7,836 bases of DNA from assembly GCA_012841425.1 (NCBI GenBank), contig DUUR01000129.1, forward strand, positions 1-7,836. The letters are read 5' to 3'. The position numbers and the translations under genes were made by a program. The notes under the pieces were generated by a model that was not told the origin of the DNA, ran no database searches, and was given only the letters and a program-made list of their open reading frames with translations. Below, piece after piece: positions 1 to 6,409 of this stretch; position 1 is the stretch's first letter; every line of letters starts with the position of its first letter. The DNA is from Bacteroidales bacterium (GTDB lineage Bacteria > Bacteroidota > Bacteroidia > Bacteroidales > Dysgonomonadaceae).

Positions 1-1329
1 ACAGCAATATCACCTATTGATGGGAGATACAGAGAAAAAATCACAGATCTGTTTCCTTTCTTTTCAGAGTATGCACTTATTAAGTATAGGGTGCAGGTGG
101 AGATTGAATATTTTATAGCTTTATGTAACGAACCTTCAGTTGTGTCGCTGCAAGGGATAGATGAAAATAAGCTTAACAGGCTCAGGGGGATTTACTTGGG
201 CTTTGACGAGGATGATGCACAAGACATTAAGGAGATTGAGGCAGTAACTAATCATGATGTTAAGGCAGTAGAGTATTTCCTGAAAGAGAAGTTTGATGCT
301 ATCAACTTATCGGAATACAAAGAGTTTATTCATTTTGGATTAACATCGCAAGATATAAATAATACAGCAACTCCTATGATGTGGAGGGATGCACTTAATT
401 TGGTGTATATACCAGAGGTGGAGAAGTTGATTTCGTTAATTGATAGCCTTGCCGATGAGTGGGAAGATATTCCTATGTTGGCTCGCACGCACGGTCAACC
501 TGCTTCTCCAACTCGTTTAGGAAAAGAGCTGAAGGTTTTTACGTACAGATTGTCTAATCAGCTTGAGGTACTAAGGCATATACCTGCCAAAGCTAAGTTT
601 GGTGGTGCTACTGGCAATTTTAATGCTCATAAAGTTGCATACCCTGATGCTGATTGGAAATTATTTGGAAATAACTTCCTTTTAAATAGCCTTAATTTGG
701 TGCGTGAAGAGTATACTACTCAGATATCTAATTACGATGCTTTTGCTGCTTCTTTTGATGCTATGAAGCGTATTCATAATATTCTTATTGATTTCTGCAG
801 AGATGTATGGCAATATATATCTATGGAGTATTTTAAACAGAAGATTAAGGAGGGCGAGGTGGGCTCGTCGGCAATGCCTCATAAGGTTAATCCTATCGAT
901 TTTGAGAATGCCGAGGGTAATTTGGGTATAGCCAATGCTTTGTTGGAGCATCTGGCTTCTAAGCTACCTATTTCGAGGTTGCAGAGAGATTTAACCGATT
1001 CTACTGTGATTAGAAATATTGGTGTGCCAGTAGCTCATGGATTAATTGCAATTAAAAGTTCAACAAAAGGGATGCTTAAATTGTTATTAAACTTAGAGGC
1101 GATAGATAGGGATTTGGAGAACAACTGGGCAGTGGTTGCTGAGGGTATACAAACAGTTTTGAGGCGCGAGGGTTATCCAAAACCATATGAAGCACTAAAG
1201 GATCTGACACGTACTAATGAGCATATTACTAGTGATAGTATATCTAAATTTATTGATGGATTGGATGTGAGCGATTTGGTGAAAAAAGAACTTAAAGCAA
1301 TAACTCCTCAATCATATACTGGTATATAA
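1..1329 (+). CDS. purB: Adenylosuccinate lyase, 5'-truncated by the window edge
   Basis: PurB works twice in purine synthesis in the cytoplasm: it splits SAICAR to AICAR plus fumarate, and adenylosuccinate to AMP plus fumarate. The frame is open from base 1. The conserved N-terminal SPIDGRY is already present at window residues 4-10, so the GTG at 91 is an internal valine. By comparison with recalled E. coli PurB, about six residues and the start codon lie upstream. Visible family motifs, in window residue numbers, are NHDVKAVEYF (His85), TSQDINN (115-121), RTHGQP with the catalytic His164 (E. coli His171), and the fumarate-lyase signature GSSAMPHKVNP (288-298) with the catalytic serine loop. 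QRDLTDST and PYEALKDLTR are also conserved. The protein ends at TPQSYTGI, roughly nine residues shorter than E. coli PurB; I recall the same ending in Bacteroides homologues, so this is not damage. All key residues are present. The next gene starts 138 bases downstream. Confidence 0.97.
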   Translation, partial: TAISPIDGRYREKITDLFPFFSEYALIKYRVQVEIEYFIALCNEPSVVSLQGIDENKLNRLRGIYLGFDEDDAQDIKEIEAVTNHDVKAVEYFLKEKFDAINLSEYKEFIHFGLTSQDINNTATPMMWRDALNLVYIPEVEKLISLIDSLADEWEDIPMLARTHGQPASPTRLGKELKVFTYRLSNQLEVLRHIPAKAKFGGATGNFNAHKVAYPDADWKLFGNNFLLNSLNLVREEYTTQISNYDAFAASFDAMKRIHNILIDFCRDVWQYISMEYFKQKIKEGEVGSSAMPHKVNPIDFENAEGNLGIANALLEHLASKLPISRLQRDLTDSTVIRNIGVPVAHGLIAIKSSTKGMLKLLLNLEAIDRDLENNWAVVAEGIQTVLRREGYPKPYEALKDLTRTNEHITSDSISKFIDGLDVSDLVKKELKAITPQSYTGI

Positions 1330-1374
1330 TTTCTGTACATTAATGAACCGTAATTTTTAATAAATAAATAGTGA

Positions 1375-1402
1375 GTCGGTGATTATTTGATTTATTTCCG
1401 AC
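1375..1402. repeat. Short inverted repeat in the purB-rluB spacer
   Basis: GTCGG at 1375-1379 and CCGAC at 1398-1402 are exact reverse complements separated by 18 AT-rich bases. The loop holds the TTTG proposed as the -33 element of the rluB promoter. The dyad could be an operator or the remains of a purB terminator stem. However, the loop is long, and what follows (ATGTGTTTTAG) is not a clean T run. Five-base arms can arise by chance, so only the symmetry is certain. Confidence 0.25.
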
Positions 1403-1418
1403 ATGTGTTTTAGCTTAG
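1386..1418 (+). promoter_or_regulatory. Candidate Bacteroidetes-type promoter for rluB
   Basis: TTTG at 1386-1389 is followed after 21 bases by TAGCTTAG at 1411-1418. The known Bacteroidetes primary-sigma consensus is a -33 TTTG (or TTG) and a -7 TAnnTTTG. The -7 match here has one mismatch (A for T), and the spacing falls in the reported range. Transcription would begin near 1424, giving a leader of roughly 45 bases before the rluB start at 1468. This is the only spacer in the window where I find such a pair, which fits a transcription unit starting at rluB. In AT-rich DNA such short matches are not rare. Confidence 0.35.
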
Positions 1419-1424
1419 TTAAAA

Positions 1425-1438
1425 AAACCGTGAGGTTT
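1425..1438 (+). promoter_or_regulatory. Small hairpin near the expected 5' end of the rluB leader
   Basis: AAACC (1425-1429), GTGA (loop, 1430-1433) and GGTTT (1434-1438) form a perfect 5-bp stem with a GNRA-class tetraloop. If the proposed promoter is right, it would lie at the very 5' end of the mRNA, where such stems can slow decay. It could instead be a weak purB terminator, but the bases after it (AATTATAAAAC) are not a U tract. The structure is seen in the sequence; the role is inferred. Confidence 0.3.
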
Positions 1439-1467
1439 AATTATAAAACAAAAAAGTAAATGCAATA

Positions 1468-2685
1468 ATGACAACAAACAACGAAGAATCGCGCCCGAAG
1501 AAAAGTTTTTATAGCGCAGAGAATGAGAGACACTCTTCAAGAACACAAAGAGATGGGTACAATTCAGAGAGGTCGGACAGACCAGATAGGTCGTATAATT
1601 CTGACAGACCATCGAGATCCTATAACTCTGACAGACCGTCTAGATCTTATAATTCTGACAGATCTTATAACTCTGACAGGTCTTATAATTCAGATAGATC
1701 TTATAACTCAGATAGGTCATATAGCCCCAGACCACAAAGAGATTCATCAGGAGGTGGCAGCAGTGAGGGTGGAGTAAGAAAAAGACGCCCAAGAGTTGGC
1801 GAGCGTGTTCAATCGCAACCACGTGGTCAGGGTGGAGGTTATGGTAGTAATAGGAGCTGGGGAGGCAATCAGGACTCTGGTTATAGCACATCCTCTAGAG
1901 GGGGTAAGACTCTCAAAAAGAAAAAACCATTTAAACAGATTAAATATAAAGAAAACGCCGATCCGAATGCTCCAATTCGTTTGAATAAATATATTGCCAA
2001 TGCTGGTATTTGCTCACGTAGGGAGGCCGACGAGTATATTCTTGCGGGTGTCATATCTGTAAATGGCGAGGTAATTAAAGAGTTGGGAACAAAGATTACT
2101 CGTGCCGATGAGGTTAAATTTCACAATCAACCAGTGCAGCTTGAGAGTAAAGTGTATGTTCTACTAAATAAGCCTAAAGGGTTTGTTACTACCACAGATG
2201 ATCCAGAAAACCGAAAGACAGTAATGGAGCTGGTTAAAAGTGCGGCTTCGGAAAGAATTTATCCGGTTGGACGTCTTGACCGTGCTACCACTGGTGTGTT
2301 ATTGCTTACTAATGATGGCGATTTGGCATCTAAATTAACACATCCGAAATACGAGAAGAGAAAAATTTATCAGGTGTGGCTTGATAAACCAGTTTCGATG
2401 GAGCACATGCAGGCTATTGCTGATGGTGTTGAGCTAGAAGATGGTGATATTAATGCAGATGCAATTAGTTATGTTACTGAGGAAGATTTAACTCAAGTGG
2501 GTATCGAGATTCACTCGGGCAGGAATAGAATTGTTAGACGTATATTTGAGAGTCTTGGTTATAGAGTAATTAAGCTTGATAGAGTGTACTTTGCTGGTCT
2601 TACAAAGAAGAAGCTTTCTCGTGGTAAATGGCGCTATTTATCGGAACAAGAGGTGAATATGCTTCGCATGGGTGCATTTGATTAA
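1468..2685 (+). CDS. rluB: RluB/RsuA-family rRNA pseudouridine synthase with long repetitive N-terminal tail
   Basis: RsuA/RluB-family enzymes isomerise a specific uridine in rRNA; RluB acts on U2605 of E. coli 23S rRNA. The protein has 405 residues against about 290 for E. coli RluB. Residues 1-170 are low complexity: SYNSDR repeats (42-83), a Gly/Ser/Arg-rich stretch with RGQGGGYG (about 94-146), then a Lys-rich segment containing KTLKKKK. An S4 RNA-binding domain starts at Arg171 (RLNKYIANAGICSRREADEYI). The synthase domain follows, with VLLNKPKG, the catalytic motif GRLDRATTG (Asp271), LLTNDGDLASKLTHP and SGRNRIVRRIFESLGY. The ATG at 1468 is the only workable start: no other in-frame ATG, GTG or TTG precedes the S4 domain, so the tail must be translated with it. 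The start overlaps the stop of a three-codon ATG-CAA-TAA (1460-1468), and no Shine-Dalgarno sequence is seen. asnS follows after 65 bases. The superfamily is certain; the exact target (RluB rather than RluF or RsuA) is likely but not proven by sequence. Confidence 0.92.
   Translation: MTTNNEESRPKKSFYSAENERHSSRTQRDGYNSERSDRPDRSYNSDRPSRSYNSDRPSRSYNSDRSYNSDRSYNSDRSYNSDRSYSPRPQRDSSGGGSSEGGVRKRRPRVGERVQSQPRGQGGGYGSNRSWGGNQDSGYSTSSRGGKTLKKKKPFKQIKYKENADPNAPIRLNKYIANAGICSRREADEYILAGVISVNGEVIKELGTKITRADEVKFHNQPVQLESKVYVLLNKPKGFVTTTDDPENRKTVMELVKSAASERIYPVGRLDRATTGVLLLTNDGDLASKLTHPKYEKRKIYQVWLDKPVSMEHMQAIADGVELEDGDINADAISYVTEEDLTQVGIEIHSGRNRIVRRIFESLGYRVIKLDRVYFAGLTKKKLSRGKWRYLSEQEVNMLRMGAFD
1591..1716 (+). 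repeat. In-frame tandem repeat encoding SYNSDR units in rluB
   Basis: Two 27-base units (1591-1617, 1618-1644) encode SYNSDRPSR. Four 18-base units (1645-1662, 1663-1680, 1681-1698, 1699-1716) encode SYNSDR. A degenerate unit (SERSDRPDR) lies just before and SYSPR just after. The Asn codon alternates AAT, AAC, AAT, AAC, AAT, AAC across the six units. In the last four, the Arg codon alternates AGA, AGG, AGA, AGG. The last two 18-base units differ from the preceding two only by TCT GAC changing to TCA GAT, which indicates duplication of a 36-base double unit. All unit lengths are multiples of three, so changes in copy number keep the frame. Confidence 0.93.
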
Positions 2686-2716
2686 CTAATAAATTAGAAT
2701 TTAAAATATTATACAA

Positions 2717-2747
2717 CCAAGTCCCTTGAGCGGGATAACGGTGTTGG
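2717..2747 (+). promoter_or_regulatory. Possible nested hairpin in the asnS leader
   Basis: The 65-base rluB-asnS spacer is AT-rich except for a GC-richer patch just before the asnS start. In it TCCC (2722-2725) pairs with GGGA (2732-2735) around a 6-base loop. CCAA (2717-2720) could pair with TTGG (2744-2747) outside it, ending three bases before the ATG. Such a fold could affect initiation. The stems are only 4 bp, the internal loop is asymmetric, and CAAG/CTTG offers a competing pairing, so this is a weak candidate. No T-box features are seen. Confidence 0.2.
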
Positions 2748-2750
2748 ATT

Positions 2751-4148
2751 ATGAAACAGATTAAGAGATTTAAAATATCGGAGGCTTTACAGCTTAATAA
2801 TTTTGGAGAAGAGATAAACGTAAAAGGGTGGGTGCGAACCCGCAGAGGTAATAAAAATGTTGGATTTGTTGCTTTGAACGACGGTTCTACTGTTCATAAC
2901 ATACAGATTGTTATTGATGTAGCGCAGTTTGGTGAAGAGTTTCTTAAACCCATTACTACTGGTGCTTGTATTAATGTGAATGGCAAGCTCGTGGAATCGC
3001 AAGGCAAAGGGCAAACCGTTGAGATACAGGCTACAGAGGTTGAGATATACGGTGGAGCTGACCCAACCACTTATCCTTTGCAGAAGAAGGGGCACTCGTT
3101 AGAGTTTCTAAGAGAGATTGCTCATCTTCGTCCTCGTACAAATACATTTGGTGCAATTTTTAGAATGCGCCATCATATGTCTTATGCTATTCATAAGTAT
3201 TTTAATGATAGAGGGTTCTTCTATTTTCATACTCCCATTATTACAGCTTCGGATGCTGAGGGAGCGGGATCTATGTTTGAAGTAACGGCTCTTGATTTAA
3301 GTAATCCTCCTAAAACTGAGGATGGCAAAATAGATTTTTCGGAAGATTTCTTTGGAAAGCAAACTAACCTCACCGTATCGGGACAACTTGAGGGTGAGCT
3401 AGGTGCAATGTCGCTGGGTGCTATTTATACTTTTGGTCCTACATTCAGGGCCGAGAATTCTAATACTCCACGTCACCTTGCAGAGTTTTGGATGATTGAG
3501 CCTGAGGTTGCATTTAATGATAATGATGACAACATGGATTTGGCCGAGGATTTTCTGAAATATCTTATTAGTTATGCTCTAGAGCACTGCAAAGATGATA
3601 TTGAATTTCTTGCTAAGATGTATGATGAGGAGCTAGTAGACCGCTTACGATTTGTTGTGGATAACGAGTTTGTGAGACTTACATATACCGATGGTGTAAA
3701 GATTTTGGAGGAGTCGGGGCATAAGTTTGAGTTTCCAGTATATTGGGGAGCCGATCTTCAGTCTGAGCACGAGAGATATCTTGTTGAGAAGCATTTTAAA
3801 CGTCCAGTGATTTTGACAGACTATCCAAAGGAGATTAAGTCGTTTTACATGAAACACAACGAGGATGGTAAGACGGTGCGTGCTATGGATGTGCTTTTCC
3901 CTAAGATTGGTGAAATTATTGGTGGTTCTGAGCGAGAATCGGATTATGATAAGTTGATGAATCATGTGGAGGCTATTAAAATGAATACCGATCCGATATG
4001 GTGGTATCTCGAAACTCGTAAGTTTGGTACTGCGCCACATGCGGGTTTTGGACTTGGATTTGAGCGTTTAATGTTGTTCATTACGGGAATGACAAATATA
4101 CGCGACGTTATTCCATTTCCAAGAACTCCAAATAATGCAGATTTTTAA
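2751..4148 (+). CDS. asnS: Asparaginyl-tRNA synthetase
   Basis: Class II aminoacyl-tRNA synthetase that charges tRNA-Asn with asparagine using ATP, in the cytoplasm. Its 465 residues match the family's usual length. An N-terminal OB-fold anticodon-binding domain (about 15-105) begins [23 protein letters not shown]. The catalytic core follows, with [19 protein letters not shown] and [31 protein letters not shown]. Motif 2 has the ATP-contacting FRAE at 232-235, followed by [11 protein letters not shown]. Motif 3, GFGLGFERL, has its invariant Arg at 439. [26 protein letters not shown] near the end, and the segment [18 protein letters not shown] are characteristic of AsnRS rather than AspRS or LysRS. 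The start at 2751 gives a normal N-terminus. It follows rluB by 65 bases and precedes lepA by 54, so all three could share a transcript. Nothing is missing or broken. Confidence 0.98.
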   Translation: MKQIKRFKISEALQLNNFGEEINVKGWVRTRRGNKNVGFVALNDGSTVHNIQIVIDVAQFGEEFLKPITTGACINVNGKLVESQGKGQTVEIQATEVEIYGGADPTTYPLQKKGHSLEFLREIAHLRPRTNTFGAIFRMRHHMSYAIHKYFNDRGFFYFHTPIITASDAEGAGSMFEVTALDLSNPPKTEDGKIDFSEDFFGKQTNLTVSGQLEGELGAMSLGAIYTFGPTFRAENSNTPRHLAEFWMIEPEVAFNDNDDNMDLAEDFLKYLISYALEHCKDDIEFLAKMYDEELVDRLRFVVDNEFVRLTYTDGVKILEESGHKFEFPVYWGADLQSEHERYLVEKHFKRPVILTDYPKEIKSFYMKHNEDGKTVRAMDVLFPKIGEIIGGSERESDYDKLMNHVEAIKMNTDPIWWYLETRKFGTAPHAGFGLGFERLMLFITGMTNIRDVIPFPRTPNNADF

Positions 4149-4149
4149 A

Positions 4150-4166
4150 TTACTTGCAAAAAGTAA
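4150..4166. repeat. Short inverted repeat after asnS
   Basis: TTACTT (4150-4155) and AAGTAA (4161-4166) are perfect 6-base complementary arms around GCAAA, starting two bases after the asnS stop. The stem has only one G-C pair per arm, and the following GTATCTTG is not a T run. It is unlikely to be an efficient terminator; a role in mRNA 3' end stability is possible but unsupported. Confidence 0.25.
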
Positions 4167-4202
4167 GTATCTTGAATTATTATTAGGTTATAAATATATT
4201 AA

Positions 4203-5990
4203 ATGGATAAAATACGAAACTTTTGTATCATAGCTCATATAGATCATGGAAAGAGCACCTTGGCCGACAGACTTTTGGAATTTACAAAGACAGTGGATGG
4301 AAAAGACTTGCAGTCGCAGGTGCTAGATAGCATGGATCTGGAGCGTGAACGTGGAATTACCATTAAGAGTCACGCAATTCAGATGGACTATGTGTATAAA
4401 GGGGAGAAATATATACTTAATCTTATTGATACACCGGGGCACGTGGATTTCTCGTATGAGGTATCGCGTTCTATAGCTGCTTGCGAGGGTGCATTGCTAA
4501 TTGTTGATGCTGCTCAAGGAATTCAAGCACAGACTATATCTAACGTCTATATGGCTATTGAGCACGATCTAGAAATTATTCCTGTGATTAATAAAATAGA
4601 CTTGGACAGTGCTATGCCTGATGAGGTAGAGGATCAAATTGTGGATCTTTTAGGTACGCCCAGAGAGGAGATTATACGTGCTAGTGGGAAGTCGGGAATT
4701 GGAATTGAAGAGATTTTGAGTGCCATTATTGAACGAGTTCCTGCGCCTGTAGGTGATCCGGAGGCACCGCTGCAAGCTCTAATTTTTGATTCGGTATTTA
4801 ATTCGTTTCGTGGAATTATTGCCTATTTTAAAATAAAGAACGGGTCTATAAAAAAGGGTGATGCCGTTAAGTTTATAAATACCGGAAAGGAGTATAATGC
4901 TGATGAGGTGGGTATACTACGTTTGGGTATGGAACCCCGCTCGGAGGTCTTTTGTGGAGATGTAGGTTACATCATTTCTGGTATAAAAACTTCTAAAGAA
5001 GTGAAGGTTGGTGATACAATTACTCATCTTAAACGTCCTGCTCCTAAAGCTATTGAGGGGTTTGAAGAGGTTAAACCGATGGTTTTTGCTGGTGTATATC
5101 CAATAGATAGTGAAGATTTTGAAGATCTTCGTACTTCTTTAGAAAAACTGCAGCTTAATGATGCATCACTAACGTTTCAGCCTGAATCTTCGGTTGCCCT
5201 TGGATTTGGATTTAGATGCGGCTTCCTAGGGTTGTTGCATATGGAAATTGTGCAGGAACGACTTGAGCGGGAGTTTAATATGGACGTGATTACTACTGTC
5301 CCAAACGTCTCGTATAAGGTTTATGATAAGAAGGGTAACATGAAAGAGGTGCATAATCCGGGTGGTTTGCCTGATGTTACTTTGATTGATCATATTGAAG
5401 AGCCCTACATTCGTGCATCGGTAATAACATTTACTGACTATATTGGACCAATCATGACTCTTTGCTTGGGCAAACGTGGTGAGTTGATTAAACAGAATTA
5501 TATTTCTGGAAACAGAATTGAAATCATATACGATATTCCGCTTGGTGAGATTGTAATTGATTTCTATGATAAGCTAAAAAGTATATCTAAGGGGTATGCA
5601 TCTTTTGATTATCAGATTCATGATTTCAGACCATCTAAATTGGTTCGCCTTGATATTTTATTGAATGGTGAACCAGTTGATGCTTTGTCTACGCTTACAC
5701 ATATAGATAATGCTCAGGCTTTTGGAAGGAGGATGTGCGAGAAACTGAAAGAGCTAATTCCACGTCAGCAATTTGATATTGCTATTCAGGCTGCTATTGG
5801 TGCCAAGATTATTGCTCGTGAAACTATTAAGGCTGTTAGAAAGGATGTTACTGCAAAATGTTATGGAGGTGATATTTCTCGTAAACGCAAACTTCTTGAG
5901 AAGCAAAAAGAGGGTAAGAAGCGCATGAAGCAGGTGGGTAACGTTGAGGTGCCACAGACGGCTTTCTTGGCTGTACTTAAACTGGATTAA
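4203..5990 (+). CDS. lepA: Translation elongation factor 4 (LepA) GTPase
   Basis: LepA/EF4 is a ribosome-binding GTPase related to EF-G. It has been reported to back-translocate stalled ribosomes and to affect initiation and 30S assembly. The 595 residues match the family's full length. The G domain shows AHIDHGKS (G1, 11-18), [12 protein letters not shown] with the switch I Thr53, DTPGHVDF with the catalytic His80 (G3, 76-83), NKID (G4, 130-133) and SGK at 161-163 (G5, where SAK is commoner). A beta-barrel domain follows (about 190-285), then the EF-G-like segment [23 protein letters not shown] (about 333-355). [15 protein letters not shown] (464-471) and the LepA-specific C-terminal domain come next, containing [23 protein letters not shown] and ending [12 protein letters not shown]. 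The C-terminal domain and the absence of EF-G domain IV separate it from EF-G, TypA and TetM types. The ATG at 4203 yields the standard [18 protein letters not shown] opening. asnS ends 54 bases before. Confidence 0.98.
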   Translation: MDKIRNFCIIAHIDHGKSTLADRLLEFTKTVDGKDLQSQVLDSMDLERERGITIKSHAIQMDYVYKGEKYILNLIDTPGHVDFSYEVSRSIAACEGALLIVDAAQGIQAQTISNVYMAIEHDLEIIPVINKIDLDSAMPDEVEDQIVDLLGTPREEIIRASGKSGIGIEEILSAIIERVPAPVGDPEAPLQALIFDSVFNSFRGIIAYFKIKNGSIKKGDAVKFINTGKEYNADEVGILRLGMEPRSEVFCGDVGYIISGIKTSKEVKVGDTITHLKRPAPKAIEGFEEVKPMVFAGVYPIDSEDFEDLRTSLEKLQLNDASLTFQPESSVALGFGFRCGFLGLLHMEIVQERLEREFNMDVITTVPNVSYKVYDKKGNMKEVHNPGGLPDVTLIDHIEEPYIRASVITFTDYIGPIMTLCLGKRGELIKQNYISGNRIEIIYDIPLGEIVIDFYDKLKSISKGYASFDYQIHDFRPSKLVRLDILLNGEPVDALSTLTHIDNAQAFGRRMCEKLKELIPRQQFDIAIQAAIGAKIIARETIKAVRKDVTAKCYGGDISRKRKLLEKQKEGKKRMKQVGNVEVPQTAFLAVLKLD

Positions 5991-6038
5991 TAGCTTCTAA
6001 ATATTATTTACTGAAACTATAATTATAAAAATAGGAAG

Positions 6039-6401
6039 ATGAAACTAAAACTTTTTTTATTAACGATACTGTCATTTGGGCTTTTTACTTTTGCTCAGGC
6101 TCAGTTTGTGAACGAAACACCTATTAACGAAATAGATGCAGACTATATTAAAATATGGTCTGATTCGGGTCCATTGCTAAGTTCTAAGATTACAGTTAGA
6201 GTAGATTGGGGTCAGGGTGGAAGAACACCGCAGATTACTGACGATAGGAGGAGGATAGTCTCTTTTAATGGTATGATGGACGTAATTAATATGCTTAGTA
6301 AGGAAGGTTTTGAGTTGATTCAGATAGTACGCGATTCGAAAGATGAAACTGAATTTTTTTACCTTAAAAGGAAAGATAGCAATAAAACGAATTTGAATTA
6401 A
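6039..6401 (+). CDS. Small predicted exported protein of unknown function
   Basis: A 120-residue protein with a clear type I signal peptide: MKLK, a hydrophobic core (residues 5-18), then AQA as the likely cleavage site before Gln22. The mature part of about 99 residues has no further membrane segment and no lipobox cysteine, so it is probably periplasmic or released. Notable residues are ITVRVDWGQGG (51-61), a basic DDRRR (68-72), and FNGMMDVINMLSKEGFELIQIV (76-97) followed by FFYLKRK. The arrangement of a VDWGQ-like strand, FNxMxDxxNxM, G(F/W)E(L/F)(V/I)Q and a closing aromatic strand recalls small hypothetical proteins common in Bacteroides genomes. The second half also resembles the DUF4177 pattern of GWELV then F-K-R. 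Both resemblances are from memory and untested. The start has a purine-rich AGGAAG just upstream. It lies 48 bases after lepA and 8 bases before the transporter gene, suggesting expression with that gene. No function can be assigned. Confidence 0.85.
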   Translation: MKLKLFLLTILSFGLFTFAQAQFVNETPINEIDADYIKIWSDSGPLLSSKITVRVDWGQGGRTPQITDDRRRIVSFNGMMDVINMLSKEGFELIQIVRDSKDETEFFYLKRKDSNKTNLN

Positions 6402-6409
6402 GTTGACAG

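Noticed and set aside
91..93. GTG at 91 as the purB start
   Set aside because: The thirty codons before it already encode the conserved purB N-terminus (SPIDGRY...), so the true start is outside the window.
682..951. Minus-strand open frame opposite purB
   Set aside because: Lies wholly inside purB, opposite conserved catalytic sequence, with no domain or start signal.
1415..1612. Minus-strand open frame covering the purB-rluB spacer and the rluB start
   Set aside because: Only 65 codons and mostly opposite rluB; the cysteine- and leucine-rich peptide has no recognisable features.
1523..1777. Open frame on the + strand rich in LITLTD-like repeats inside rluB
   Set aside because: It is the alternate reading of the rluB tandem repeat. 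Repeat units are multiples of three bases, so other frames also stay open. The repeat peptide follows from the DNA periodicity and there is no independent support.
1640..1891. Minus-strand open frame with repeated YKI/YNYK residues opposite the rluB repeat
   Set aside because: Antisense shadow of the same repeat, with no recognisable domain and entirely covered by the well-supported rluB.
3645..4040. 131-codon minus-strand open frame opposite asnS (and a similar one at 2787-3095)
   Set aside because: Both are antisense to conserved asnS sequence, and their translations show no protein family signals.
4149..4202. A separate lepA promoter in the asnS-lepA spacer
   Set aside because: TATCTTGA partly resembles the -7 consensus, but no TTG lies at the right distance upstream, and other matches would place the start inside lepA.
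5991..6038. Promoter or terminator between lepA and the small exported gene
   Set aside because: The 48 bases are AT-rich with short palindromes such as ATAATTAT, but there is no stem followed by a T run and no TTTG/TAnnTTTG pair.
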